Shown: piece after piece, positions 12,593 through 24,664 of the stretch
Layout: each line of letters opens with the position of its first letter
Position numbering within the stretch: position 1 is the stretch's first letter
Assembly (NCBI GenBank): GCA_030015575.1
Contig: JASDDO010000026.1
Span: 192,163,739 to 192,227,738 of the forward strand
DNA length: 64,000 bases
Origin: Agapanthus africanus
Taxonomy: Eukaryota > Streptophyta > Magnoliopsida > Asparagales > Amaryllidaceae
Reading direction: 5' to 3'
Notes under the pieces: generated by a model
What the model was told of the DNA's origin: nothing
Databases searched by the model: none
What the model saw: only the letters and a program-made list of their open reading frames with translations
Program-made: the position numbers and the translations under genes

Positions 12593-15364
12593 ACGCCTTA
12601 ATCAAGATAATAATACGGATTTTTGACCGAACCCGCTTGTTATACTGAGCTGGGGAACGTTGGTCCCGCTCCAACTTATAATTGTTATAAGACAGAGCAG
12701 GAAATTGGGGAATACCAGATTTTCGTGTCGCCCAAACGAGGAGAGTGCATGATGATGCATCATCTTCGGGTGTGTGTTCATTATATAGAACTGTTTCTCA
12801 GTGTCCTTTACGTCGTGATACCAGATCAGGATCCCAGATATGTAATCTGTTACATAGGGCTACAGAAAGGTAGAGAACTGAGAACAGGTGATAAGTTTCA
12901 TGAGGCAGAAAACGGGGCAAGTGTTGCAGCCAAGTCTGTTGGTCACTGTCACCCTGTATTACCAATACATTGATTCTGAACGAATGTTATTAGATACCGA
13001 ACCTGATATACAAAATCATATCAGTCTCTTTATTAGTAAAGAAAGGATATAATTTTGTATTGTTGGATAATGTTTTGAACATTTCCTATATCAAAAGTTG
13101 ATCGGTTCAGGCACGTTATCTAAAAGCGTTGATGTTCTAAATCAAACTACAGTTCTTAGTATATGGAACACACATAAGAGGAAGAGTTCAGAAATGAACG
13201 GATCCTTCTTAAGGTATTGTAGACTAGGTCAGATCAATGTGACCCGACTAGCTGAAGTTACATGTAGATGCATATTTAAATCAGTTTGAATCTACATCTT
13301 GTGAAACTTGCCAGTCATGTCACAAAGATATAATGACACTAGCTCTGTTTATTGGAAACAGAGAAAGAGTTAGTGAACTCTTGGGATGATACATGTTGAT
13401 GTATGTAGGTCCCCTGTCCACACATGCCAAGACCGGTTCTTTGTACTTCATTACATTCTCTGATAATCTCTCAAGATTCAGACATATGTTCCTGTTGAAA
13501 CACAAGTCCGAACCTTTTGAGATATTCATAGAATATAAGTCAGAAGTAGAGAACCAATACGGGTATAAGTATTATGTCCTATGATGAGATCAGGGAGGAG
13601 AATACTTGTGCATGGAATTCCTGGACTATTCTAAAGGAGAATGAGATTCTCTCTCAGCATTACTCCTCTGTATACACCATAGCACGATGGTATATCGGGG
13701 TGGAGCAATTACACCCTATGTGATAAGGTGTGCTCTAAGATGAGTACTACTGAGTTACCTATTTCCTTTTTGGGAGTTATGCACTTAAGAAGATGCATAC
13801 CTATTGAATAGGGTTCAAACCAAATCAGTTGCCTACCACTTCATATATGATATGGAAAGGGAAGAGCCTATGTCTTAAGTTAGTTAAGAGTTGGGGTTGT
13901 CCAGCCTATGTCTGAAAAGCAAAATCCAGACAAGCTCGAGGCAAGATCTGTTATGTAGAACTGGAAAGGTTCGAGCTATACAAACTGCAGCTGATGATTT
14001 GAAAGAACCAAAGGATTCAATAGTTACCAACGAACCTCAGCCTCTCCGCCGATCTAGTAGGATTCCTCACCCACCTGAGAGATACTTCTGTTTCTCTATG
14101 ACAGTGGGAGCGAGGATTGCATCATGAGATGATGACCCAACTAGTTTCGAGCTGGCCATCAGGAGTGAGACTCTGTAAGAATGGCTGGATGTTTAGCGAT
14201 CTGAGATGGAATCCTTATACACCAACAAAGTATGGACTTTGGTTGCTATATCTGAAGGGTTAAATCCCCATCAGGAGCAAGTATATCTTGAGAAGATTAC
14301 TTGGTGTACATCGAAAAGTTGAGACTTTCAAAGCTAGACTTGTTAAAGGTCTTCGTCATCGACCAGGCATGGATAATGATGAAACCTTTTCCAGTACCTA
14401 TGCTTAAGTCCATCCAGATACTACTTGCCACGGCTACATACCATGACTACGATATCTGGTGGTTGGGTGTCATGACAACTTTTCTAAATAATGTTTTGGA
14501 AGAGAGCGTCTATAAGTACACAGCCAGAGGGCCTCGTAGACAGTGGGAGCAGCGGAAACGTGTGCAAGATGCTTTATAAGTTAAAGCAGGCATCGCGGAG
14601 TTGGAACATCTGTTTTGATGGATAAGTCAAAGAGTTTGACATCATCAAAATGGTAGATGAACCTTGTATAAACAAAAAGGTATATAGGGAGTGTGGTGAC
14701 GATCCTCGTAGAGTACGTGGATGACATACTCTTGATAAGAAAGGAGTTTCTTATGCTACGCTCGATCAATCTCCGCTTATCACAATGATTCTCCATATAG
14801 GATCAAATTGATACCTACTAAATCCTAGGTTTTGGATCTATGAGATAGATCTAAATGGATGTTAGGATTCTCACTAGTTGTAGTGAGAAGGTATCAATCG
14901 ACCCTGGGGAGAATCACTGGAAGTGTTCCAGGGTGATAAAGACGACTGAATATCAGTCGCAGGCATTATCTTTACCCTCAGTAAAGGGACGGTATGTTGG
15001 AAGAGTTCCAAGCTAGATACCGTGGCATACTAGACGATAAAGGCTCGATACATCGCTACTTAAGATGCTACCAAAGAGGCTGTTTGGGTGTATAATGGTT
15101 CATGAGATGAACTATGTTCCTACCATTGTGAGACAATGGAGTTGTGACTTATGCCAAGGAACGTCCGTCCCATCAGTGATCCAGACATATTCTAAGGCAG
15201 TATTACCTGATCATGGAGATGGTTGATCTCCAGGGGATCGAGGACAGGAGAGTAGACTCAGAGAACAACACAGCGGATCCACTCACAAAGGCCTGTTTCC
15301 AGAGAAAGATTTTTATGGGATGGTTGAGTATGAGATACTACAACCACTGCTACAGATGGCCCTA
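12593..15364 (+). pseudogene. Element D gag-pol remnant
   Basis: Scattered segments match the A/C polyprotein: around 13098-13330 the pre-integrase region (GSGTLS, NTHKRKSS, CRLG), 13390-13700 the integrase core, 14040-14120 the linker with RRSSR and HPPERY, 14200-14760 the RT, and 15000-15360 the RNase H end. Gag and the protease region are largely missing. The fossil has far more than ten breaks and cannot encode its own proteins. The end near 15364 is placed by analogy to C, just before the polypurine tract. Confidence 0.85.
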
Positions 15365-15379
15365 GTGCAAGTGGGAGAT

Positions 15380-17603
15380 TGTTAGTTATATGTATGCCCT
15401 AGAGGCCATTACTGTACATAGGATGTATATTGTAGTGGATGCTGGGACATATATAGGGAGGACTTTCTTGCTCGACATGATAGTATGCTATCTGGTTGAT
15501 CTTTACCTTAACGTGTATACTGATTGTCTCTCTGTTACATGTTGGTAAAGCCCTTATGATGTGTACTTGACTACCTGGACTATGATGCGGATCATACTAG
15601 TGGGGACATGGTAGTCCATAAGTACATCCTTCAAAGTCCCTAGTCGTGGGTGTATTGAGATGGGGCATCGATATACCAGAGTAGACTAGCGTATACCTTC
15701 TCGACCCATACAGATGGGCGATGGATGATCCCATATCCATTGGTGTTTGACATCAGAGATGATATACGGGTGCTCAGTAGAGACTGGGTACACTGGACGG
15801 ACTCGCCGAGAACTCCCAGATGGTATTATACCTCACGTCAGATAGTAGTTCTCTGGTGACACTGGTACAGAGTAGTCTGTTGACCCGAGATCGTCATAGA
15901 GTCTTGTGTGGTTCCCACCGTGCTTTGATTTCCATCTTACCACGTCCAAGAGGGCGTGCAAAACGGTGGTTTTTGGGTACAGTCCCGAGTCACATGGAGG
16001 CAATGAGCGATAGGAGGGGATTCGTCTCTCCCGGTATAGGGGGTTGATGTTGCGCTGTGTTCGATTGGCTATAACAGGAAATCCTTGGCCAGGGTTGCTG
16101 AGATTTACTGGTAAGTGTTACCAGTAGTTTCTTGAATTGTTATAGACCTCATATCGACACGACTTATTGAGCTATTGGGGTCTGACGTTTACCACCCCTA
16201 GGAAAGATATGCGACATATCAGACGATCAGACCGGACTGTACGGTAGTGTTACTGGTTGGATTCACTGGAGTGTGAGCGGGCTTGCTCGTCGATCTTCAG
16301 ATCGCTCAATGCCCGGGTGGCCGTTACGTTTGGCAGACCGCTTGCGGCTTGTGGGTGTTTGATATGATCATCATCTGCTGCCGGCGTATTGACTAGTCTT
16401 TAGAGTCCTACACAGAGGTTTCCTGGCTCAAGCGAAACGAAATAGGAGCGTATATGAGATATGTGCGGGACCGAGAATAATACGTGTATGTGATACCGTA
16501 TTCCATTCTCGCGATGAATGTGTCGAATGGTTGTATGCGATATAACCTAGTTATCGAATCGAAGATTGATTCGATAAGCCGATACATAGGATACTAGCCG
16601 GTTATATGCGATATGACCGGATCGTTAAATCAAGTGTTGATTTAATGATTTTATGCATAATTATATATTTGATATATTACTTTGCATTAACTAGTATCGG
16701 TTCACTTAAGATGGATTTTCTCACTCGGATGTGCACATTGCATATGCGATATGATTTTGTGCACATGCTTGTATCATGTTTGATGATACATGCTTTTTGG
16801 TTAAGTGTAAAGAATTAAACCTTGGTTAATGAAATGGTTAGGGTTTACTATTTCCTTATTCATTTTATTCATTTATTTATTCTTTTGGAAAAAGAAAAGC
16901 AAATGAGAAAATGGTGGCTTGTTTTGTTTTGTTCATGAAGCTTCATGAAGACTTTGACCAAGTGACCATTTTGTCTCATGCTTAACCCTAACCACTCCAC
17001 TCAACCCTGGTTGATTCTCTACACTTCACCATGGTTAGATTATGATAAGGATTCCTTTTATTTTCTATTTTGGAATTAACTTATCATAACAATATTATTC
17101 ATCTTCTTCTTCTTCATCTTCAACCTTGAAGAAAGCTTTCTACCAACAATGGTGGAATGTGAAAATGAGTGAGAAATCCAATTCTAAAGTGAACCCACTT
17201 CCTATTTCTTCATCCTATACCTCTTGCCAAGTAGTAGAGTGTGTTTTCTTCACAAGTTTCTTGACTTGGTGAAGTGAGAGCTTGATCTAGCGATGCTTCG
17301 ACGTAGATCATCTTCGGCATGGACATCGACGACCTAGCTCGCCTATTCTCCGATGAAGCCGATGCTAGAGCCCGGATTTTGATTTGGACAGTGGATAGGA
17401 CTTCATCACGGAGCCGTGGAGGTGGAGGACCGGATCTACAAAGGTTGTATTTCCGTTCTTTTAGTTTATATGTAAACTAGTTTATTGTTTCGCCTAGAAA
17501 TCTAGCCAACGATCCGTATTAGGGTTTCTCGGCACCGTTTAAATTCGAAATTGGCATGGTTGATGCCTTGTGAGACCTCCTTAGTGTGCCTAGGAACCCT
17601 ACA
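15380..17603 (+). repeat. Element D 3' LTR
   Basis: 2224 bp, exactly the length of the 5' copy, with about 30 differences seen by eye, mostly transitions. It is preceded by the polypurine tract AAGTGGGAGA and followed by the target duplication TCAGA at 17604-17608. Confidence 0.93.
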
Positions 17604-17816
17604 TCAGAGACTCGCTAAATAAAAAATAACTCACTTGCAAAATTGTATGAATTTCGAACGGAAAAAACAAACCGGAAAACCCCGATATCATGAGTTTTCT
17701 GTCGATTTTTAAATGAGGTCCAAAAATTTTTCAGGGACCTTCAGAAAGCCTTAAATGATAGTATAAGAACACCCAAGAAATTTGGGCTCATGAATCGACC
17801 AAAGCGTTGCGGAACC
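17604..17816 (+). other. Element B leader, first segment
   Basis: Part of B's untranslated leader between insertions D and A. It starts with the rest of the PBS region and ends in GCGGAACC, one arm of B's GC-rich hairpin, where A inserted (GAACC at 17812-17816 and 28243-28247). No gene. Confidence 0.85.
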
Positions 17817-19995
17817 TGTAAGTCCACGTTGCGACCCCCGGTTCTTACGGGGAGGCGGAAACGGTATAAAAATCAAATTTTAAGCGCAAGGGGCAACATG
17901 GACTAAGCAATGTCGGGATCTTTGACTAAACTAAAACTAGCAAACTTAGCTAAAGAGAGTTAGCTACTCGGATGGAGATGGTTATACCTAAAACTTGAAC
18001 TCCTTCGTTTTCAAGCTCCGATGGTGGTTCGATGGCTCCTTCTCGTTGTCTCCGTACGCCGAAGATAGATCCACTTGAAAGCTCCAACCTTTAGCTCCTT
18101 CTTCGTTCTTTGAAGAAACTAGTTCACTTGGTTTGCTAAACCTAGTGAACTAGAATGAGTAGAGAGGAAATAGAATGGGATTTTATCTATGGTTCTTGAT
18201 TCTCAACTCATGAGACAAGAGAACCATAGATCAAGAGAGGGAGCAAGAGGTTGAGGGTGAGAGCAAGAGGAGAGCTCAAGAACAAGAGAGAGAATGAGCA
18301 AGAAAGAATGAGCAAGTATTTTGTCTCTCACCCTCTCATAATCCAAAGCAATGATAACTCATCATATTAACAAAAGTCTTATGTGATGGTTGAAGCAACC
18401 ATAACCTTATCATGTCATGCACTCATTTTACTCAAATGAACAAGCAAGTAAAAGTCTTTGGCATGAAATGATAACCATGGTTATCATGATGGTCAACTAG
18501 TCAAGCCTAGTCAACCGGTCAACAAAGTCAACAAGTCAACAAAAGTCAACAAGTCAACAAGGTCAACAAAAGTCAACAACCAAGTCACCATAATACTTAA
18601 TTAATATAATAGTTAATCGCATATCATATTCTCATTAGGGTTGAGCAAAAAGTCAAAAAGTCAACGGTCAACTGTCAACAACCCTAATGAGAATCCGCTG
18701 CCTCTGCCTCCCTGTCAACTGTGCATACACACCCGCATCCGCGTTCCGAGGAACACGAATGCAAACTGGATAAATCCAATCCCATAAGGTACACTAGGAT
18801 CTGGCTTAAACCAAAGCCCGCTAGTGTAAACTGTCCGGACACTGTACGTGCACAAGTGCACGGATGTGACCGAACCCTGTCGCAAAACCATGCGACCTGT
18901 CGCAATACCATGCGACCTCTACTCTTTTGCCTAAAGGCGAGAAGCTTTCTGTGTGGGACTCTAAAGACTCGACACTACGCTGGCAGTGGGTTTAACCACA
19001 GACCGCAAGCGGCACTAGCTGTGCGTAACGGTCCCCAGGTAATGCCGACAAGAAGACCGACGAGGCGAAACCCATCTGAACTCCTACTGAGCCTGAGTGT
19101 GACATTCTCCGTACAGTCCGGTCTGTTCGTCTGATACATCGCATGGCGGGCCTAGGGGGCGGAAAACGTCAGTCCCCCAATAGCGGTACAAGTCGTGCCG
19201 GAGCGAAGCCCAAAACACCCTGAGATAACACTGGAAACCTACCAGTATATCTCGTTTGCCCTGGCCAGGGACTACTCGTGTAATGGCTCTCCTAGACACA
19301 GCGCGATGTCAACCCCCAATACCGGGAGAGACGAATCCTATCTAACCGTCACTGCCTCCAAGTGCTTCGGGACTGCACCCAACCACCACCTGTTTACACG
19401 ACTCCTTTGAGCCGTGGTAGGGTAGTGATCAAAGTACAGTGGGAACACACCCGAGGCGAAGTGACAGTGTCAAGTCAGCGGACTAAGCTGTACTCATGTC
19501 ACCTGGGAACTGATAACTGACGATAGGTATAATACCAACTAGTCAGTTCCCGACGAGTCCTGTCCAGTGTACCCGTAACCTAACGAGCACCCGCATACTA
19601 TCTCAAGTACGACGTACTGACGGCTGTGGGACAGACCGTCTCCCACACTGGGATGAGAAGCGCATGCGCTGGCCTACTCCGGAGTATCGATGCCCTGTCT
19701 CGATAGCCCTGCGACCAGGGACCTGCATAAGGATGTGCTTATAGATTACCCAGCCCCACTAGTGTGACGGCCATCACATCGCTGGTAATCAAGCAAAGAT
19801 CCTAAGGGCTCCACTAATGTGTATAGGCGATATACAAAATATAAACACATGTACACATTGAAGTAGAAACAAACCAAGTAGCATACTACTATTTTGAGCA
19901 AGATTGTATATACAAGGTGAATATCCCAAGCATCCATTAAGTAATATACAAACCAGTATGATACAGTAATGGCCTCTAGGGCATATACACTAACA
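17817..19995 (-). repeat. Element A 3' LTR
   Basis: On the plus strand it runs from TGTAAGTCCACG to ACACTAACA, so on its own strand it begins TGTTAGTGTATA and ends GGACTTACA. Contains the GGGAACTG/CAGTTCCC hairpin (19505-19551), CCCTGGCCAGGG near 19259, a W-box cluster (18491-18680), a 20-bp perfect palindrome at 18468-18487 and a GAGA-rich tract near 18230-18320. Confidence 0.95.
18491..18680 (-). promoter_or_regulatory. W-box (TTGAC) cluster in element A 3' LTR
   Basis: Read on the element's own strand, about 15 TTGAC cores lie within 190 bp, nearly all fitting TTGACY, the binding core of WRKY factors. Most sit in a short tandem array of GTTGACTT-type units. Binding by WRKY proteins is an inference from the motif. 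Confidence 0.6.
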
Positions 19996-20009
19996 ATCTC
20001 CCACTTGCA

Positions 20010-23000
20010 CTAAGGCCATGTACTGGCGTATCGAAGACCTATCATCTCGATCAGCCGCTCGAACTGAGTCTGGGGCAGGGCCTTGGTGAATGGATCTGCA
20101 GTGTTATCTTCTGAAGCGACTCTCCGAACCTCGATCTCCTGGCGATCTACGATCTCCCTGATCAGGTGATACCGCCTCAAGAAGTGCCTGGATCTCTGAT
20201 GGGACCTGGGTTCCTTCGCTAAAGCTATAGCCCCGTTGTTGTCGCAATACAGAGGTATTGGATCAACAATGGACGGAACCACCTGAAGTTCTTTCAAGAA
20301 CTTCCTCATCCAGACAGCTTCTTTTGCGGCATCAGATGCAGCGATGTATTCCGCTTCCATCGTCGAGTCTGCAACGGTTTCCTGTTTGGAACTCTTCCAA
20401 CACACCGCCCCTCCATTGAGGGTAAAGACAAAACCCGACATGGACTTGGAATCATCCTTGTCACTCTTGAAGCTGGAGTCAGCAAAGGCCTCGATCTGGA
20501 GGTCTTTTCCGCCATACACCAAGAACATCTCCTTAGTCCTTCTCAGGTACTTGAGAATGTTCTTTACCGCTATCCAGTGTTTCTCCCCAGGGTTAGACTG
20601 ATACCGGCTTACCACACTCAGTGCATAAGCTACATCCGGTCTGGTACACAACATCGCATACATTATAGAGCCTACCGCAGAAGCGTAGGGTATAATAGAC
20701 ATGCGATCACTCTCCAAATCAGTCTTGGGAGACATCTCTTTAGAGAGGGTGATCCCGTGACAAGCCGGTAGGTTACCGCGCTTGGAATCTTCCATACTGA
20801 ACCTCTTCAGTATGGTGTCGATGTACCTGGACTGTGAAAGTCCTAATATCCTCTTGGATCTGTCACGGTAGATCCGGATACCCAGAATGTATGAGGCATC
20901 ACCCAGGTCTTTCATGGAGAACCTGTGTGACAAGAACCCCTTGACAGATTGTAGCATAGGAATGTCATTTCCTATTAAGAGAATGTCATCCACGTACAAA
21001 ACGAGGAATACTACAGTTCTCGCTACAAATCTACTATAGATGCATGGTTCATCTGGATTTTTGATAAAGCCAAATTCTTTGACCGTCTCATCAAAGCATA
21101 TGTTCCAACTCCGCGACGCCTGCTTTAGTCCATAGATGGACTTAAGCAACTTGCACACCTTTCCGCTGCTCCCACTCTGAATGAAACCCTCTGGTTGGTC
21201 CATATAGACACACTCCTCTAAATTTCCATTTAGAAAAGCGGTCTTTACATCCATTTGCCAGATCTCATAATCGTGGAAGGCAGCAATGGCAAGAAGGATC
21301 CGAATGGATTTCAGCATGGCTACTGGAGAAAAAGTTTCGTCATAGTCCAAGCCAGGTCTTTGACGGAAACCCTTTGCTACCAGCCTAGCTTTATAGGTCT
21401 CAACCTGTCCATCTACACCAATCTTCCTTTTGAAGATCCACTTGCATCCTACGGGTTTTACCCCGTCTGGAGCAATGTCCAACGTCCATACCTTGTTGGT
21501 GTACATGGACTCCATTTCGGTCCGCATTGCATCCAGCCATTTCACTGAGTCAACGCTCTGAACGGCTTGCTGGAAGCTAGTAGGCTCATCATAATCTATG
21601 ATGCAATCCTCTCTATCCCCGTCTATGAGAAAACCGCAGTATCTCTCGGGCGGATGAGACTGCCTACTACTCCTGCGGAGCGGCGTAGGAATGTCCTGTT
21701 CTGTTGAACCCTCTGGTTCCACTAACCTTTCAGTAATAGTCTGTGGTTTTGGAATTTCTTCCAGTTCCACTGCGCTCCCACTATTTTCCTTTTCCAAGAA
21801 CTGGTGTTCTAGGAAGTGGGCATTACGAGAAACAAGGACTTTTTGTTCCTCTGCGTAGTAGAAAAGATACCCCCTGGTGTTCTTTGGGTATCCCACAAAC
21901 TTGCACAGTACTGAGCGTGCCTCGAGTTTGTCCGCATGCTGCTTTTTGACAAAAGCTGGACATCCCCAGATCTTCAGATATTGAAGATAGGGTTTCTTCC
22001 CACTCCACATTTCATATGGTGTAGTAGGCACGGTCTTAGTAGGAACTCGGTTCAAAAGGTATGCGGCTGATTCTAGCGCATACCCCCAGAATGATCGCGG
22101 CAACTCAGCGTTACTCATCATGGACCGCACCATATCCAATAGGGTGCGGTTCCGTCTCTCCGATACACCGTTATGTTGCGGGGTGTATGGAGGAGTAAGC
22201 TGAGAGAGAATTCCATTCTCTTTTAAATAGCCCAGGAACTCGGCACTTAAGTATTCTCCACCTCGATCCGATCTTAGAATCTTAATACTTTTGCCGGTCT
22301 GTTTCTCCACTTCATTCTTATACTCCTGGAATTTTCCAAAGGCCTCGGACTTATGTTTCATTAAGAAGACATAACCGTACCTTGAGAAGTCATCCGTAAA
22401 AGTAATGAAGTAAGAATGTCCGCTTCGGGCATGTGTAGAGATTGGACCGCACACGTCACTGTGTACGAGTCCCAAGAGCTCGCTCGCTCTTACTCCTTGT
22501 CCAGTAAACGGAGTCTTTGTCATCTTTCCTTTGAGACAAGATTGACAAGTGGCATACGATTGATATTCGAACGCATTGAAATATCCTTCTGTATGTAACT
22601 TAGTCAACCTTCTCTCATTGATGTGACCCAATCTACAATGCCATAAGAAAGTCTGATTTATTTCTGGAGACTTTCTTTTGTGTGTATTCTGGACATTAAA
22701 AATCTGTGGTTGGTTTAACACGTATATACCATTACTCAATGTACCTGACCCAATCAAAACTTGATTAAGGTGAATGTTTACAACATTACTTACAAACGCA
22801 AATTCATAACCTTCTTTAGAAACTAAAGATACAGAAATGATATTACAAGTTGCGTTGGGTACAAAAAAGCAATTACGCAAAACCAAAACATGTCCATCTG
22901 ACATTCCCAGGTGATAGTCCCCCACGGCTTTAGCATCCATGCTAGCTCCGTTCGCAACTCTGAGGGTCATGTCACCTGCCTTCAAAACCCTACGGTTTCT

Positions 23001-23960
23001 CAACGCCTGCAAAGAATTACAGATATGAGATCCTGATCCGGTATCCAATACCCAGGAAGTAGAGTTTATTGAAAGACAGTTTTCAATAACATACACACCT
23101 GAAGCTGAAGCTGCAACCTGCTTCAATTCCTGTGTTCTGGCCTTCCAGGCCCTGCAATCATTCTTCCAGTGTCCTTTCTTATGACAATAGAAGCATTCTT
23201 CCTTATCCACAAGCTTCCCCGCTATCTTTGTTGCTTTTGCTTTTCCCTTCGTATCCACTTTACTAACACCGCCCCTTGGTTTGGCGGGGGCCTTCTTCTT
23301 CTTTCCCTTGGCTTTCGCCTTGGACCTAGAAGAAGATGATCCTCCTACAAACAAAGTGGATGTATCCCTACCTTTCTGTAGGGTGCCCTCTGCGCTCCTC
23401 AGCATGTTGAGGAGTTCTGAAAGTTCAACCTCTTTTTCTTGTAGGTTGAAGTTCAGTGTAAACTGGGCGTAAGTGGAAGGAAGGGACTGGAGAACTATAT
23501 CCGTATATAGCTCACTCTCCAATGTGATCCCTAGGTCAGCGAGCTCCTCAATGTAGCCGATCATCTTTAGCACGTGCTCGGCTACTGATGATCCGACGGC
23601 CATTCTTGTCGAAAACAACTTTTTCGACGCTTCGTATCTTGCGATACGTGATTGCTCTCCATACAGTTCTTTTGTATGGAGCAATATGGACTCCATGTCC
23701 ATATTCTCATGCCTCCTCTGATGTTCGTTGTCCATCGAGGCAAGCAGGAGGCACTTGGCCTTCGCGCTATCAATCTCCCAAGTCTTGCGGATTTCCTTAT
23801 CCGCGATACTGGAAGTTGGACCAGGGACAAGGGGAGCTTTGGTGGTAAGAAGATACCCCAGCTTGTCATAAGTGATTGCTATCTTGACATTCCTGAGCCA
23901 ATCTTTGTAGTTTGGCCCTGTCAGTTTGTTTTTATCTAGGAGTAACTTAAGTCCAGTCAT
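20010..23960 (-). CDS. Gag-pol polyprotein of copia element A
   Basis: One uninterrupted frame of 1316 codons from the first ATG (complement of 23958-23960, MTGLKLLLDKN) to TAG at 20010-20012; the open frame reaches six codons further up without an ATG. Order: gag of about 250 residues with a basic, Ser/Lys-rich tail; CCHC zinc knuckle (CFYCHKKGHWKNDC); protease with WVLDTGSGSH; GAG-pre-integrase zinc site (WHCRLGH, then CQSC); integrase with the D,D-35-E triad (HSDVCG, SDRGGEY, SERRN); RT with DVKTAFLNG and YVDD; RNase H with ADSS, MEAEY and CDNNGA. The order PR-IN-RT-RH defines Ty1/copia, and residue similarity plus long LTRs point to Angela/BARE. It looks whole. The proteins would form cytoplasmic particles, copy the RNA and integrate it. 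Confidence 0.95.
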   Translation of the reverse strand: MTGLKLLLDKNKLTGPNYKDWLRNVKIAITYDKLGYLLTTKAPLVPGPTSSIADKEIRKTWEIDSAKAKCLLLASMDNEHQRRHENMDMESILLHTKELYGEQSRIARYEASKKLFSTRMAVGSSVAEHVLKMIGYIEELADLGITLESELYTDIVLQSLPSTYAQFTLNFNLQEKEVELSELLNMLRSAEGTLQKGRDTSTLFVGGSSSSRSKAKAKGKKKKAPAKPRGGVSKVDTKGKAKATKIAGKLVDKEECFYCHKKGHWKNDCRAWKARTQELKQVAASASGVYVIENCLSINSTSWVLDTGSGSHICNSLQALRNRRVLKAGDMTLRVANGASMDAKAVGDYHLGMSDGHVLVLRNCFFVPNATCNIISVSLVSKEGYEFAFVSNVVNIHLNQVLIGSGTLSNGIYVLNQPQIFNVQNTHKRKSPEINQTFLWHCRLGHINERRLTKLHTEGYFNAFEYQSYATCQSCLKGKMTKTPFTGQGVRASELLGLVHSDVCGPISTHARSGHSYFITFTDDFSRYGYVFLMKHKSEAFGKFQEYKNEVEKQTGKSIKILRSDRGGEYLSAEFLGYLKENGILSQLTPPYTPQHNGVSERRNRTLLDMVRSMMSNAELPRSFWGYALESAAYLLNRVPTKTVPTTPYEMWSGKKPYLQYLKIWGCPAFVKKQHADKLEARSVLCKFVGYPKNTRGYLFYYAEEQKVLVSRNAHFLEHQFLEKENSGSAVELEEIPKPQTITERLVEPEGSTEQDIPTPLRRSSRQSHPPERYCGFLIDGDREDCIIDYDEPTSFQQAVQSVDSVKWLDAMRTEMESMYTNKVWTLDIAPDGVKPVGCKWIFKRKIGVDGQVETYKARLVAKGFRQRPGLDYDETFSPVAMLKSIRILLAIAAFHDYEIWQMDVKTAFLNGNLEECVYMDQPEGFIQSGSSGKVCKLLKSIYGLKQASRSWNICFDETVKEFGFIKNPDEPCIYSRFVARTVVFLVLYVDDILLIGNDIPMLQSVKGFLSHRFSMKDLGDASYILGIRIYRDRSKRILGLSQSRYIDTILKRFSMEDSKRGNLPACHGITLSKEMSPKTDLESDRMSIIPYASAVGSIMYAMLCTRPDVAYALSVVSRYQSNPGEKHWIAVKNILKYLRRTKEMFLVYGGKDLQIEAFADSSFKSDKDDSKSMSGFVFTLNGGAVCWKSSKQETVADSTMEAEYIAASDAAKEAVWMRKFLKELQVVPSIVDPIPLYCDNNGAIALAKEPRSHQRSRHFLRRYHLIREIVDRQEIEVRRVASEDNTADPFTKALPQTQFERLIEMIGLRYASTWP

Positions 23961-24465
23961 GTTGATTGGTCGCTGCAATTAGGAGAGAGAAGAAGAAACA
24001 CTCAGCATGATGCTCTTGCAAGTTTAGAGTGGTTTTTAGTTTGTCTAAACAGGATGGCTCCCACTGTTTCTCGAATCCCTCCTCAAACCATAAAGGAAGA
24101 ATTAGCCGGGATCAATCCCACCGTACAATACTTGCTTAACCGTTCAGCCAGGCCGGTGTCGGTACTTCGAGGGAGGTTTTCCAACGCTTTCGCGAAGTTC
24201 CTTAATTAAAGAACCTCTTTTCCCTGGGGGCGTAGCCCCGCTAACACCTTTCTAGGCACCTACTAGGTTTATAGCATTGATCGTTAAGTGAGAAATTTCC
24301 CGAGGAGTAGCATATACTCACAGTAGGATCGGGATCCAAATATCATTGCGTGACGAAACTGAAGGAATCCTACCAGAATCATCACACTCCAAATGGTATG
24401 CAAATCTAGCAAGTTTCAGTACTTATGAAACTCCCGATGTGGATTTTGGCCCCATGCTCTTATGA

Positions 24466-24664
24466 CCTTGGCGTGAGGTCAAAATGTCATAAGTCACATG
24501 TCAAGTTCGTCCCATCATTATCCAGGTTAATTTGAACCCACCCGTACATACCCTTGACGTAGGCCAAAATGGCAGTACGACTGTCTCAAACCAACGCATT
24601 CTATCTATGCAACAGATAAATATCCGGCAGCTACCAATCACTATGCCTTGGCGTGAGGTCAAAA
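24466..24664 (-). repeat. Three-fold leader repeat of element A
   Basis: On the minus strand TTTTGACCTCACGCCAAGG occurs twice exactly (24646-24664, 24466-24484) and a variant TTTTGGCCTACGTCAAGG once (24552-24569), at the same spacing as in B, C and D. Confidence 0.8.

Larger units (their letters stand above)
7208..17603 (+). mobile_element. Element D: decayed Angela-like copia with near-identical LTRs
   Basis: Bounded by the TCAGA duplication (7203-7207 and 17604-17608). Two 2224-bp LTRs differ at about 30 positions by eye (about 1.5%). The interior has a PBS, a leader of about 3.1 kb, a ruined coding region of only about 2.8 kb against about 4 kb in A and C, and a polypurine tract AAGTGGGAGA before the 3' LTR. 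It is broken, with many interruptions and most of gag missing. The contrast between young LTRs and a ruined interior suggests that it moved while already defective, using proteins from relatives. Confidence 0.93.

Noticed and set aside
18721-19134. 137-codon frame in the A LTR, repeated at 26968-27381
   Set aside because: It lies in both LTRs and matches no known domain; its preservation follows from the recent identity of the two LTRs.
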